Positions 1-8,580 of a stretch of DNA of 33,536 nt are shown piece by piece. The stretch is taken from contig JAEMRY010000005.1 in the NCBI GenBank assembly GCA_016463105.1, positions 1-33,536 of the forward strand, read 5' to 3'. The notes below the pieces were generated by a model, which saw nothing but the letters and a program-made list of their open reading frames with translations, was not told the origin of the DNA and did no database searches. The translations under genes and the position numbers were made by a program. Every line of letters starts with the position of its first letter. The first letter of the stretch is position 1. This DNA comes from Ilumatobacteraceae bacterium (GTDB taxonomy: Bacteria; Actinomycetota; Acidimicrobiia; Acidimicrobiales; Ilumatobacteraceae).

Positions 1-54
1 AACCCGCGACCCTCACCTTGGCAAGGTGATGCTCTACCACTGAGCCACGTCCGC
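1..54 (-). tRNA. tRNA-Gly (GCC), 3' part truncated by window start
   Basis: Reverse complement reads GCGGACGTGGCTCAGTGGTAGAGCATCACCTTGCCAAGGTGAGGGTCGCGGGTT: acceptor 5' strand, D-arm, anticodon stem-loop with GCC, start of T-arm. Confidence 0.95.
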
Positions 55-60
55 AATTAC

Positions 61-1002
61 TTAAGGATTTGAGTTTAGCAACGGGTCAGCGTTACTCAAC
101 ACTTCTTGATTTATCTTTGCTGAGCCTGACAATCGCACAACTCCAGCGAGCGACGCGAGCACAACTAGACCCCCGAGAACCTGCGTCAGAGAAATCTCTT
201 GCTTGTAGACCAGCCATGCACCAGTCGACGAAATGACTGGACCGAGCAACAGAATCATCGAAGACACAGAGGCATCAACATACTTCTGTGCCCAAATCAT
301 AAAGCCATGTCCAATCGTGCCCGAAAATAGAGTCATCGCAATTATGAAACCTAAGTCACGAAGCGAGATCGCCATGATGTCGTTGCTTGTGATTAATGCA
401 TACGGCACGACTACGAAAACTTGGATCACGCTCACGCCAAACAGAAACTGCCAAGTGTCGACGCCATCTACGCGTCGCCGCTTGGATGAAATGAAATAAA
501 GTGTCCATGTAAGCGCGTTAATTAACGCCAAAAAGTCGCCATGCAGAGTTGACCCGCCCGTGTTTCCGGCACCAATGACAATTGCCAGAACTCCAGCAAA
601 ACTTGTAAAAGCTAAAACAATTTGCAGTGCCGAAATTTTCTCTTTGAGAAACTTTGGTGCGACAAGCAACACCATCGCAGTTGAGATATTGCCGATAATC
701 GTCGCGTTAGCAACCGAAGTTGTGGTGATCGCCGTGAACCCGAAAATAGTCGAAGTACCGAAAATAACTCCTGGCACAAAAACTGATTTCAATAACCCTT
801 TGTCAATTCTTGAGCCTCGCCGTCGCACGATCAAATAGAGCAACGGTGGCCAAAACAAAACTCTGTAAAATAAAATCGAATTAATCGAAATTGCCGGTGC
901 AAGAAATAACAGTGGTCCGATACCCCATGCAAACACTGCGACGAAAACCGCGAAGACCGGCGTAGCCGCAATCTGCTTGCGGCCAAAGGCCAATAATTTC
1001 AT
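61..1002 (-). CDS. EamA/DMT-family transporter (about 10 TM segments)
   Basis: 313 aa hydrophobic protein with two EamA-like halves; its start overlaps the stop of the upstream 76-aa ORF. Confidence 0.85.
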   Translation of the reverse strand: MKLLAFGRKQIAATPVFAVFVAVFAWGIGPLLFLAPAISINSILFYRVLFWPPLLYLIVRRRGSRIDKGLLKSVFVPGVIFGTSTIFGFTAITTTSVANATIIGNISTAMVLLVAPKFLKEKISALQIVLAFTSFAGVLAIVIGAGNTGGSTLHGDFLALINALTWTLYFISSKRRRVDGVDTWQFLFGVSVIQVFVVVPYALITSNDIMAISLRDLGFIIAMTLFSGTIGHGFMIWAQKYVDASVSSMILLLGPVISSTGAWLVYKQEISLTQVLGGLVVLASLAGVVRLSGSAKINQEVLSNADPLLNSNP

Positions 1003-1229
1003 TTCGGTTTGTCTGGAGTGCGCAAATCTATTCGTAGTGTCAACACACCGTCTTCAATGGCAACCGCTGCATCACCGAGCATTGCAAAATCTTGAAAATC
1101 ATCTTGGGCTTGAGCCAAAAAATGCTGACGCTCTTCGCCCGCGACTGGCGGCAAGGGGCGACGGCGCACTGATGCCGCACGCTCACGAAACCTTTCAATC
1201 ATTTTCTGAGGATCAAATGCTTCGGCCAT
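999..1229 (-). CDS. small hypothetical protein (76 aa)
   Basis: 4-nt overlap with the DMT transporter start (ATGA); no competing longer ORF with convincing family content. Confidence 0.65.
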   Translation of the reverse strand: MAEAFDPQKMIERFRERAASVRRRPLPPVAGEERQHFLAQAQDDFQDFAMLGDAAVAIEDGVLTLRIDLRTPDKPK

Positions 1230-1238
1230 ACGACAAAA

Positions 1239-1505
1239 CTAGTTGTTATCAGAACTCGGAAGTTGCTCTATCGCAGGCTTGGCCCGCACCGAGTTGAGTA
1301 GTTGTTTTTTTAGATCATCACTAGCACTGACAAACTGGCGCTCGCCCATAATTTCAAGAGGTGCAAGTGCTTCTGTTTCAGGTCGAGCCGACTTCCAAAA
1401 CCAGGCAGTAACTACCGCCAATGCAAGACCCACTGCGATCATGGCGAAACCGAGCAGTTGCAAAGATAAAGCAAAAACAAGATTAGTAATCATTGTGCCA
1501 TCCAA
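1239..1505 (-). CDS. small hypothetical membrane protein (88 aa, one N-terminal TM hairpin/helix)
   Basis: Hydrophobic N-terminus LVFALSLQLLGFAMIAVGLALAVVTAWFW followed by a polar tail; co-directional with neighbours. Confidence 0.6.
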   Translation of the reverse strand: MDGTMITNLVFALSLQLLGFAMIAVGLALAVVTAWFWKSARPETEALAPLEIMGERQFVSASDDLKKQLLNSVRAKPAIEQLPSSDNN

Positions 1506-1551
1506 TATATATCGGCTCGCGATACAACTAGGTATGGCAAACTAGTTGTGC

Positions 1552-1947
1552 ATGGTTGCCAATTTATTCAATGTGATATCAGTGGCAGCCTTTTTCGCAC
1601 TTGGCTTTGGTTTGCTGCGATTTATCAACCGCTTTGAAACGCAGTGGGTCTCTCGGGATGGTCTGCGGTTTACTGCGAGAATATCCCTAGACAGTGCGAC
1701 TCAAGAAAAATGGCATGAAGTCAGGGTTTTAATTGATGGTAAGACATTAATTATTTCTGGACGTGCTAAGAAGGCAAAACAATTTCGAGGTAGTTGGAAC
1801 CTCTCGTATAAAGCAGATATTCAAGATGATCGTCGCCGTCATTATGTTATTTCACGCAGAGACGATACGAAAGAAACTGGATTATTGCGGGTACCTGCAA
1901 CTAGCCGATGCGTAACTGAATTAGATGCTCTAGCCGAGATTAATTAG
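1552..1947 (+). CDS. hypothetical membrane-anchored protein
   Basis: ORF track begins at a TTG at 1546; ATG at 1552 is the more likely start. N-terminal TM segment then a soluble domain (about 130 aa). Confidence 0.6.
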   Translation: MVANLFNVISVAAFFALGFGLLRFINRFETQWVSRDGLRFTARISLDSATQEKWHEVRVLIDGKTLIISGRAKKAKQFRGSWNLSYKADIQDDRRRHYVISRRDDTKETGLLRVPATSRCVTELDALAEIN

Positions 1948-1952
1948 CGTTG

Positions 1953-3125
1953 CTATAGCGCGTGTTTTTGCAAAAAAGCAGCAACTGGTTTGCCGACTTG
2001 ATCTAGATTAATCAAAAATGCATCGTGTCCGTGCGGAGAATCAATTTCGAAGTACTCACATGATCCGCCAGTTTCGTTGATCGTCTGTTGAATCTGTTTT
2101 TGCTGATAAGTCGGATACAAAATATCACTTGAGATGCCGACAACTAAGACTTGTGCAGATATGCGTGCTACTGCAGTTTTGATACCGCCACGTCCACGGG
2201 CAACATCATGCAAGTCCATTGCTTTGCCGATAATTAAATAGCTGTTGGTATCAAAACGACGAATTAATTTGTCACCATGATGATCTAAATAATTCTCAAC
2301 TTCAAATTTGTCCCATAGTCCTAGTCCGTTATAGTCGGCGTCCATGTCGGCAAGTTCACGACCGAAGCGATCAGTGAACACATTGTCACTGCGAAAAGTA
2401 ACTTGTGCCACCATGCGCGCAATCGCTAAACCTTGCCAAGGGCCATCACCAATTGCGGCATCGTAATAATCGCCTCCACGCCATTTCGGGTCAAGGCGAA
2501 TTGATCTGCGACCAATTGCTCCCCAAGCAATCTGTTGAGCAGTGGCTTGCAAACAGGTTGCAATTGGAACAAGCGTGCGCACGCGATGAGGAAACGTAAT
2601 TCCCCATTCAAGTACTTGCATGCCACCCATTGATCCACCAATCACTGAATGCCAAACATCAATGCCAAGCATGTCGCTGACACGAACTTGCGCGCGCACC
2701 ATATCTCGAACGGTGATTACTGGAAATCGCGAGCCATACGGTTTACCGTCGACTGGATGAAGAGACGCGGGCCCTGTAGATCCTTGACAACCACCCAGAG
2801 AATTCGTGCAAACAACAAACCATTTGTTTGTATCAATCGCACAACCCGGACCAACGAGCCCTTCCCACCAACCTGGTGTCGGCTGACCGTCCTGTGCACT
2901 GCCAGATGCATGCGAGTCTCCAGTCCATGCATGACACAACAAAATCGCATTTGATTTTTCTAAATTAAGTTCGCCCCAAGTTTCATAGGCGATGGTTACT
3001 TCTTCAAGCGTCTTGCCGCTATCCAATGCAATGGGTCGATTTTTTGGAAAATTCAAAAACTTTCTCGTGCCAAAAGGAGAGCCGACGTGCCACGCACCAG
3101 TCGCCAAATAATCTTGTCTAGACAT
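1953..3125 (-). CDS. metX: homoserine O-acetyltransferase (MetX)
   Basis: Alpha/beta-hydrolase MetX hallmarks: NAILLCHAWTGDSHASG, NSLGGCQGSTGP, GGSMGGMQVLEW, DSPHGHDAFL; preceded by a SAM-clan riboswitch. Confidence 0.95.
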   Translation of the reverse strand: MSRQDYLATGAWHVGSPFGTRKFLNFPKNRPIALDSGKTLEEVTIAYETWGELNLEKSNAILLCHAWTGDSHASGSAQDGQPTPGWWEGLVGPGCAIDTNKWFVVCTNSLGGCQGSTGPASLHPVDGKPYGSRFPVITVRDMVRAQVRVSDMLGIDVWHSVIGGSMGGMQVLEWGITFPHRVRTLVPIATCLQATAQQIAWGAIGRRSIRLDPKWRGGDYYDAAIGDGPWQGLAIARMVAQVTFRSDNVFTDRFGRELADMDADYNGLGLWDKFEVENYLDHHGDKLIRRFDTNSYLIIGKAMDLHDVARGRGGIKTAVARISAQVLVVGISSDILYPTYQQKQIQQTINETGGSCEYFEIDSPHGHDAFLINLDQVGKPVAAFLQKHAL

Positions 3126-3207
3126 TTGCTCTACTCTTCCTTTTATTTAGTTAGATCTTTGGGATCATTTAAATTATGCAGGAGAGCAAGATTTTGAATC
3201 AAGAGTT

Positions 3208-3346
3208 TGGCAGTTGCTCCGCAGTTGCGGAGCCACATCCCCACCCGAAGGTGAGCTGGCACCGTGGGCTCTTAACCCCGGTTGCCGGACCAAACTGGTC
3301 ACTCCTGATGCAACTTCTCGCAATCCCACAAGTGTGGCATTGCGAT
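3208..3346 (-). ncRNA. SAM-clan riboswitch (SAM-IV or SAM-I/IV-like) in the metX 5' leader
   Basis: Minus strand: GTTGCATCAGGAGTGACCAGTTTGGTCCGGCAACCGGGGTTAAGAGCCCACGGTGCCAGCTCACCTTCGGGTGGGGATGTGGCTCCGCAAC. Contains P3 GACCA/TGGTC followed by CGGCAACC and the downstream CGGTGCCA motif of the SAM clan, a TTCG-capped stem, and closing pairing GTTGC/GCAAC. About 80 nt upstream of metX. Confidence 0.85.
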
Positions 3347-3396
3347 ACCACGATAGCGGGATAGTCTGACTATTAACACGCGGGCGGAGTTGGGGC

Positions 3397-3780
3397 CTAT
3401 TTGTGTTCGTCTAAAGCGCATGCCGCTGTGCCACCCGGAAGGTGTTGGCGGTTCTTAGCAATTAATTTATAAATCGCAGATGAAAATAATCGAATAATCG
3501 GCAAGTCGATTAAAACGCCAAGCACTGGCCATGCGCCACCACCAGATCGCAATAATGCTGCGACTGCCCTGCTGCCCGAACGAATTTTGCCATCGGCAAA
3601 CACCCATTGCAAAGCCTCACTACATTGCGCTTCAGTTAAACCAAGTTCTGTTAGTTCTGCTTTTTGAAACGCAACTATTTTTGCAGATGTTGTAATTCGA
3701 TTTTCAATAAATTTTACGCAGCGTGCGCAAAATGCACAATCACCATCCCAAATTAAAAACGAACTTTTCGTGCCAACCAC
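3397..3780 (-). CDS. DCC-family (DUF393) thiol-disulfide oxidoreductase-like protein
   Basis: N-terminal WDGDCAFCARCVKF motif typical of the DCC family. Confidence 0.85.
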   Translation of the reverse strand: MVGTKSSFLIWDGDCAFCARCVKFIENRITTSAKIVAFQKAELTELGLTEAQCSEALQWVFADGKIRSGSRAVAALLRSGGGAWPVLGVLIDLPIIRLFSSAIYKLIAKNRQHLPGGTAACALDEHK

Positions 3781-3827
3781 AACCTCAACAATACTTGCTA
3801 TATCAATACGGATACACAGATACGATT

Positions 3828-4583
3828 ATGGCGATGTATAAATTTTTATTGCGACCACTGTGGTTGTTGTTGCATGTGACCGTTATCGCAACTGTCGTAT
3901 TGATGGTCAATCTCGCATTCTGGCAACTGAGTCGATATCACGAACGAGTAGATTTCAACGCTGTCGTTGCCCAAAGAGTTGCTGCACCGATTGTGCCGAT
4001 TGAGGATTTATTGGCCCAAATTGCCGACACAAGCCAGACACCCCAAACAGTTGAATGGCGCACCGTACTAGTCGTAGGCGAATATCTCAACGATGAAACT
4101 ATTGACGCAGTTAATCGCTCGCAAGGTGGATTTTCTGGCAAAGACCCGCTCACGCCGATGCGTTTAAAAAATGGGCAACTCGTACTAATCAATCGCGGAT
4201 TTTTACCACAGGCCACTGAAACGAAACCAGCGCCCAGTGGTCAAGTTGAAATACTCGGTCGTTTGCGAGCTGCAGAAAATCGTCGGCGCTTTCGAATAAG
4301 TGATCCAGCCGAAGGCGAACTTCGCGAAATAACGAATATCGACCTGCTGCGACTCAATAAACAGATGCCATCAGAGTTAGCGCCGATTTATGTTGAGATG
4401 CTGCAATCACAGCCACAAGATTCTTCAGAGTTGTCGCAGATCGCTGCCCCAGCGCTTTCGACTGGGTCTCATTTGAGCTACACATTTCAGTGGTTTATAT
4501 TTTCTATTTTTGTAATTGCAGGCTGGATAATTGTTGTGCGCCGCAAAATAAAAACGCTACAAAAACCACAAATAACTAAGTAA
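3828..4583 (+). CDS. SURF1 family protein (cytochrome oxidase assembly)
   Basis: N-terminal TM, FWQLSRYHER, EWRTVLVVGEYL, VLINRGFLP, C-terminal SYTFQWFIFSIFVIAGW; start chosen at ATG 3828 rather than 3723. Confidence 0.85.
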   Translation: MAMYKFLLRPLWLLLHVTVIATVVLMVNLAFWQLSRYHERVDFNAVVAQRVAAPIVPIEDLLAQIADTSQTPQTVEWRTVLVVGEYLNDETIDAVNRSQGGFSGKDPLTPMRLKNGQLVLINRGFLPQATETKPAPSGQVEILGRLRAAENRRRFRISDPAEGELREITNIDLLRLNKQMPSELAPIYVEMLQSQPQDSSELSQIAAPALSTGSHLSYTFQWFIFSIFVIAGWIIVVRRKIKTLQKPQITK

Positions 4584-6024
4584 GGTTTTCGACAAAACCT
4601 TCGAGTTGGCGCAAATTGCGACATTCAAATACGCCGTCAGTGTGTGCGCCATACTCTCCGACGATTGAGTCACCTGTGTTCCAATATGACTTTGGTTCTG
4701 GGTTTAACCAATAAACGTGTCTGGCACGCTTTGCCATTTCTTTAACAACCCATGATTGAGCAGCGTGATAATTATTTCGTGCATCACCAAGCAAAAGAAC
4801 CGTCGTCTTGGATGTGATGTCTTTGCCATAACGCTCCCAGAACACCTCAAAGGCATGCCCGTAGTCGCTATGTCCGTCGACCCAAACAACATCTGCTTCG
4901 GTGTTGACACGATTAATTGCCTCACCGATGTCTTCAGTTGATTTGAAATATTTTGTCACTTCGTCAATGCCATCAATAAACACAAATGATCGAACTTTAG
5001 AGAACTGATTTTGAATCGCATAGACAAACATCAACGTAAATCGTGCAAAGGCTGCCACGCTTCCTGAAATATCTGCAACGACCATTAGTTCTGGCTTGGC
5101 TGGGCGCGGATATCGAAACTTTGGGTCAGCCGGCACTCCGCCATAACTGAGTGAGTGACGCACCGTATTGCGAAAATCAAGTGGACCTTTTCGGCCATGT
5201 CTTCGTTTGCGCGCTAATCGTGCGGCAAGTTTTCTTGTCAACGGGTAAAGCGCCTTTTTTAGGCTCTGCATTTCGTCGCGACTTGCGTGCATGAATTCGA
5301 CATCTTCAGGAAGTGGCTTGCGTAATGTTTTGGCCATTGCTTCAGCACCTCGATCAGCAACGAGGCGCCGCCTGATTTCTGATTCGATTTCTTGTTTAAA
5401 TTGCTCGATACGACTTTCGAACTCATCTTTTTCAAGTCGCTCTTCAAGTGAAGTGAGTTCTTGCTTACTCATTTCACGATTTGCATCCATGAGTTTTTGC
5501 AACATGTTGTCAAGATCTAGGTTTCGCAATGTGCGATACAAGTAGTAGGTGCCACCGACTGGTCGACCTGGCTCCATGCCTGCGAACCGCTGCACCGATT
5601 GTTTGGCGAGTGCCCGCATCATCGCCTGATCGCCACTCATTAAAGCACGCATCAACATTGCCGTGATTTCTTCGGGGGTCAGCGAATCCATTCCACCGCC
5701 AGAGCCTTTGCCCTCGCCTTGTCCTTTGACTTGGTCCATTTGCTCTTGCATTTCGCGCCAGAAGTCATCTGGCTGACCGTCTTTGGTTATTGCATATTCA
5801 GGACCGCGAAGCGAGAAATAAACTTCAAAAATCGTTTCGAAAACTCGCCAGTGCGCGTTATTTTTGACAAGCGTGGCGCCGAGCGCATATTTAAATGCTT
5901 CGCGATCTTCGATTGGAATAACTTTGACAGCCTCCATTGCATCAAGATTTTCAGTCAGGCTGACTGGCAAACCTGCATTGCGCAATTCGGCAATGAAGCC
6001 CGACATCAGGTCAAGCACGGGCAT
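4576..6024 (-). CDS. VWA domain-containing CoxE-like protein
   Basis: LMVVADISGSVAAFARF (MIDAS DxSxS), SFVFIDGIDEVT, LLLGDARNNY; adjacent to a MoxR ATPase as is usual for this family. Confidence 0.88.
   Translation of the reverse strand: MPVLDLMSGFIAELRNAGLPVSLTENLDAMEAVKVIPIEDREAFKYALGATLVKNNAHWRVFETIFEVYFSLRGPEYAITKDGQPDDFWREMQEQMDQVKGQGEGKGSGGGMDSLTPEEITAMLMRALMSGDQAMMRALAKQSVQRFAGMEPGRPVGGTYYLYRTLRNLDLDNMLQKLMDANREMSKQELTSLEERLEKDEFESRIEQFKQEIESEIRRRLVADRGAEAMAKTLRKPLPEDVEFMHASRDEMQSLKKALYPLTRKLAARLARKRRHGRKGPLDFRNTVRHSLSYGGVPADPKFRYPRPAKPELMVVADISGSVAAFARFTLMFVYAIQNQFSKVRSFVFIDGIDEVTKYFKSTEDIGEAINRVNTEADVVWVDGHSDYGHAFEVFWERYGKDITSKTTVLLLGDARNNYHAAQSWVVKEMAKRARHVYWLNPEPKSYWNTGDSIVGEYGAHTDGVFECRNLRQLEGFVENLT
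4582..4601. terminator. perfect hairpin at overlapping convergent gene ends (SURF1 / VWA gene)
   Basis: AAGGTTTT-CGAC-AAAACCTT, 8-bp perfect stem with 4-nt loop, spanning the SURF1 stop. Confidence 0.45.
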
Positions 6025-6033
6025 TGTGCACGC

Positions 6034-6921
6034 TCACTTAGTAACGGAGAGTTCTTTGGCTGCTTTTGCTATGTCGGTTTGATATTTGAGAAGAATGTGC
6101 AAAGTTTCTTTGGCCTCATCGGCATCAATCGTCTCAATACCTAACAGCATCAAAGTTCGAGCCCAGTCAAGTGTCTCACTGACTGATGGTGGCTTTTTGA
6201 GATCAAGTTGACGAATACTACGCACGATGCGCGCAATTTGATCGGCCAAGTTTTCGCTGATATCTGGCACCTTGTTTAATACGATTTCTTTCTCGCGCTC
6301 AAGATCTGGATAATCAACGTGCAGGTACAAACATCGGCGCTTGAGCGCCTCAGAAAGTTCGCGAGTGTTGTTTGATGTCAAAAACACCAGCGGAATCTGC
6401 TTGGCTGTGATTGTTCCTAATTCTGGAATCGATACTTGATATTCAGAGAGAATCTCAAGCAACAATGCTTCGGTTTCAAGTTCAACACGGTCGACTTCGT
6501 CAATCAACAGAACTACAGGGTCTTCGCTTGTAATCGCTTCAAGCAAAGGTCTCGTCAACAAAAACTCTTTGCTGAAAATATCATCGTGCACTTCACTCCA
6601 TGAGTCACTGTTTTTGTCGGCTTGAATGCGCAACAACTGTTTCTTGTAGTTCCATTCGTAGAGTGCTTTTGACTCATCAAGACCTTCGTAGCACTGCAAT
6701 CGAATTAGTCGCGCACCAGTTAGTTCGGCGACACTCTTTGCGAGTTGTGTTTTGCCGGTACCTGCTGGTCCTTCGATAAGAACTGGTTTGCCGAGACGGT
6801 CTGCCAAATAAACAACTCCGGCGATTCCGTCATCTGCGAGATAATTAACATTCTTAAGTCCGCTACGCACGGTAGCGACGTCGTTAAAGCGTGGTTTCAC
6901 TCGCCCAACTCTAGCGGTCAA
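6034..6921 (-). CDS. MoxR-family AAA+ ATPase
   Basis: Walker A GPAGTGKTQL, Walker B VVLLIDEVDR, sensor FLTSNNTRELSEALKRRCLYL. The annotated start is a TTG; the exact start is uncertain. Confidence 0.92.
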   Translation of the reverse strand: MTARVGRVKPRFNDVATVRSGLKNVNYLADDGIAGVVYLADRLGKPVLIEGPAGTGKTQLAKSVAELTGARLIRLQCYEGLDESKALYEWNYKKQLLRIQADKNSDSWSEVHDDIFSKEFLLTRPLLEAITSEDPVVLLIDEVDRVELETEALLLEILSEYQVSIPELGTITAKQIPLVFLTSNNTRELSEALKRRCLYLHVDYPDLEREKEIVLNKVPDISENLADQIARIVRSIRQLDLKKPPSVSETLDWARTLMLLGIETIDADEAKETLHILLKYQTDIAKAAKELSVTK

Positions 6922-6975
6922 GACTCTGCCAAACTAAGCGCAAGGCGCATCCTTCGCGAACTACGCTCTTTATTT

Positions 6976-8562
6976 ATGGCGTTGCCGGTGACCAGTCCGA
7001 ATCTTCGGCGGGCGAACCTTACAGTCGCCTCTGGCACCGCACTGAGTCGACTGACCGGCGTTATTCGAATAATCGTATTTGGCTTTATGATCGGTCAAAC
7101 TGCTCTTGCCGATGTTTACGACGCGGCTAATAACGCACCAAACGTTGTTTACGAACTACTTCTTGGCGGTATCTTGGCGGCCACTCTTGTACCTCTATTT
7201 ACGAAGTTCATGCAAGATGGTGATGAAAAAGCGGTAAATGCGATTTCAAGTGTTGCGTTAGTTGCACTAGCGGCAATCACCGCCGCTGCCATTTTTGCTG
7301 CTCCGATAATTTTTAGAATGTTTTCGCTGAGCCCATCTGATGACGTTGACATCGCAATATTCAGATCTACTGGCACGACCCTGACGCGACTGTTCGTCAT
7401 TCAAATATTCTTTTATGGAGTCACTGCAATTGCTAGTGCAATATTGAATTCGAAGCGACTCTTTTTCGCTGCCGCCTGGACCCCAGTCTTGGCAAATATC
7501 GTGACGATCGCAACACTGTTGGCGATTCCACGTGTCACATCATTTGATCCACCAACTCTTGGTGAGACAGCGAGCAATCGTTCGTTGCAATGGTTGCTTG
7601 GGATGGGCTCAACCTCAGGAATAATCGTGATGACTCTTGGGATGATCGTTGCATTGAGCCGCTCTGGAACAAAATTTGGCTGGAACTTTGACCTGAACCA
7701 TCCGGCTGTAAAGCAATTAATAAAACTTTCGGGCTGGGCGATTGGTTATGTTGTGGCTAATCAAGTTGCGCTCGTAGTCGTGAAAAATCTTGCTAAGCCT
7801 GGCAGCGGAAACGTTGACGCTTACTCAAAGGCATATGCCTTCTTTTCGTTACCACACGGATTATTAGCCGTATCAATTGCCACTACCTTTGCACCTGACC
7901 TTGCCCGTGCAGTGGCCCAACTAGATACTGCTGCATTTGCGCAGCGATTTATTTCTGGTGTGAGAATGACCGCTCTAGCGACAATTCCGGCATCGTTTGG
8001 GCTGTACATACTTGCCAAACCATTGGTGGCGATGACATTGCAACATGGCAACTTCACCGCTGAAGCCACAGCAAATACTGCACGCGCACTCAGTGGGCTT
8101 GCGATCGGACTTGCAGGGTTTTCTATTTATCTTTTTGTGTTGCGGGGCTTCTATTCAAACAACGACACTCGCACTCCATTTTTTATCAACTTATTTGAAA
8201 ACGCATTGAACATCCTGCTTGCAGTCGTATTAGTAGATCGATATGACGTTCTCGGATTAGGCATCGCGTTCTCACTTGCCTATTTAGTTTCTGCTGTCGT
8301 CGCATTATTCATGCTTGAAAAAAGATCAGTCGGATTGCAGACGAAAAATCTTCTTTTGGGTCTTGGTCCGATCATTGTGAGTGCTGCAGTAATGGCCGTA
8401 TGCGTGCAATTTATTTTAAAACAAGTTCAGGTCGACTCAATTTCTGTGAGTCAAAACGCATTACTTCAAATCATCGCATGCTTAGTCGTGGGAGTAATCG
8501 TATATTTAGCAGTGCTGTATTTATTTGGTGTGAAAGAAGCGCGTAAATTATTTAAACGCTAA
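6976..8562 (+). CDS. murJ: lipid II flippase MurJ/MviN family
   Basis: ASGTALSRLTGVIRIIVFGFMIG...ADVYDAANNAPNVVYELLLGGILAATLVPLF; polytopic. Start ATG 6976 preferred over 6745, which would overlap MoxR. Confidence 0.92.
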   Translation: MALPVTSPNLRRANLTVASGTALSRLTGVIRIIVFGFMIGQTALADVYDAANNAPNVVYELLLGGILAATLVPLFTKFMQDGDEKAVNAISSVALVALAAITAAAIFAAPIIFRMFSLSPSDDVDIAIFRSTGTTLTRLFVIQIFFYGVTAIASAILNSKRLFFAAAWTPVLANIVTIATLLAIPRVTSFDPPTLGETASNRSLQWLLGMGSTSGIIVMTLGMIVALSRSGTKFGWNFDLNHPAVKQLIKLSGWAIGYVVANQVALVVVKNLAKPGSGNVDAYSKAYAFFSLPHGLLAVSIATTFAPDLARAVAQLDTAAFAQRFISGVRMTALATIPASFGLYILAKPLVAMTLQHGNFTAEATANTARALSGLAIGLAGFSIYLFVLRGFYSNNDTRTPFFINLFENALNILLAVVLVDRYDVLGLGIAFSLAYLVSAVVALFMLEKRSVGLQTKNLLLGLGPIIVSAAVMAVCVQFILKQVQVDSISVSQNALLQIIACLVVGVIVYLAVLYLFGVKEARKLFKR

Positions 8563-8580
8563 TTTGCTATAGCAAAATTA
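8560..8580. terminator. short palindrome between convergent murJ and proB
   Basis: TAATTTGCTATAGCAAAATTA, near-perfect inverted repeat containing both stop codons. Confidence 0.4.

Noticed and set aside
3176-3364. 62-aa + strand ORF upstream of metX
   Set aside because: Coincides with the minus-strand SAM-clan riboswitch; no RBS or family evidence.
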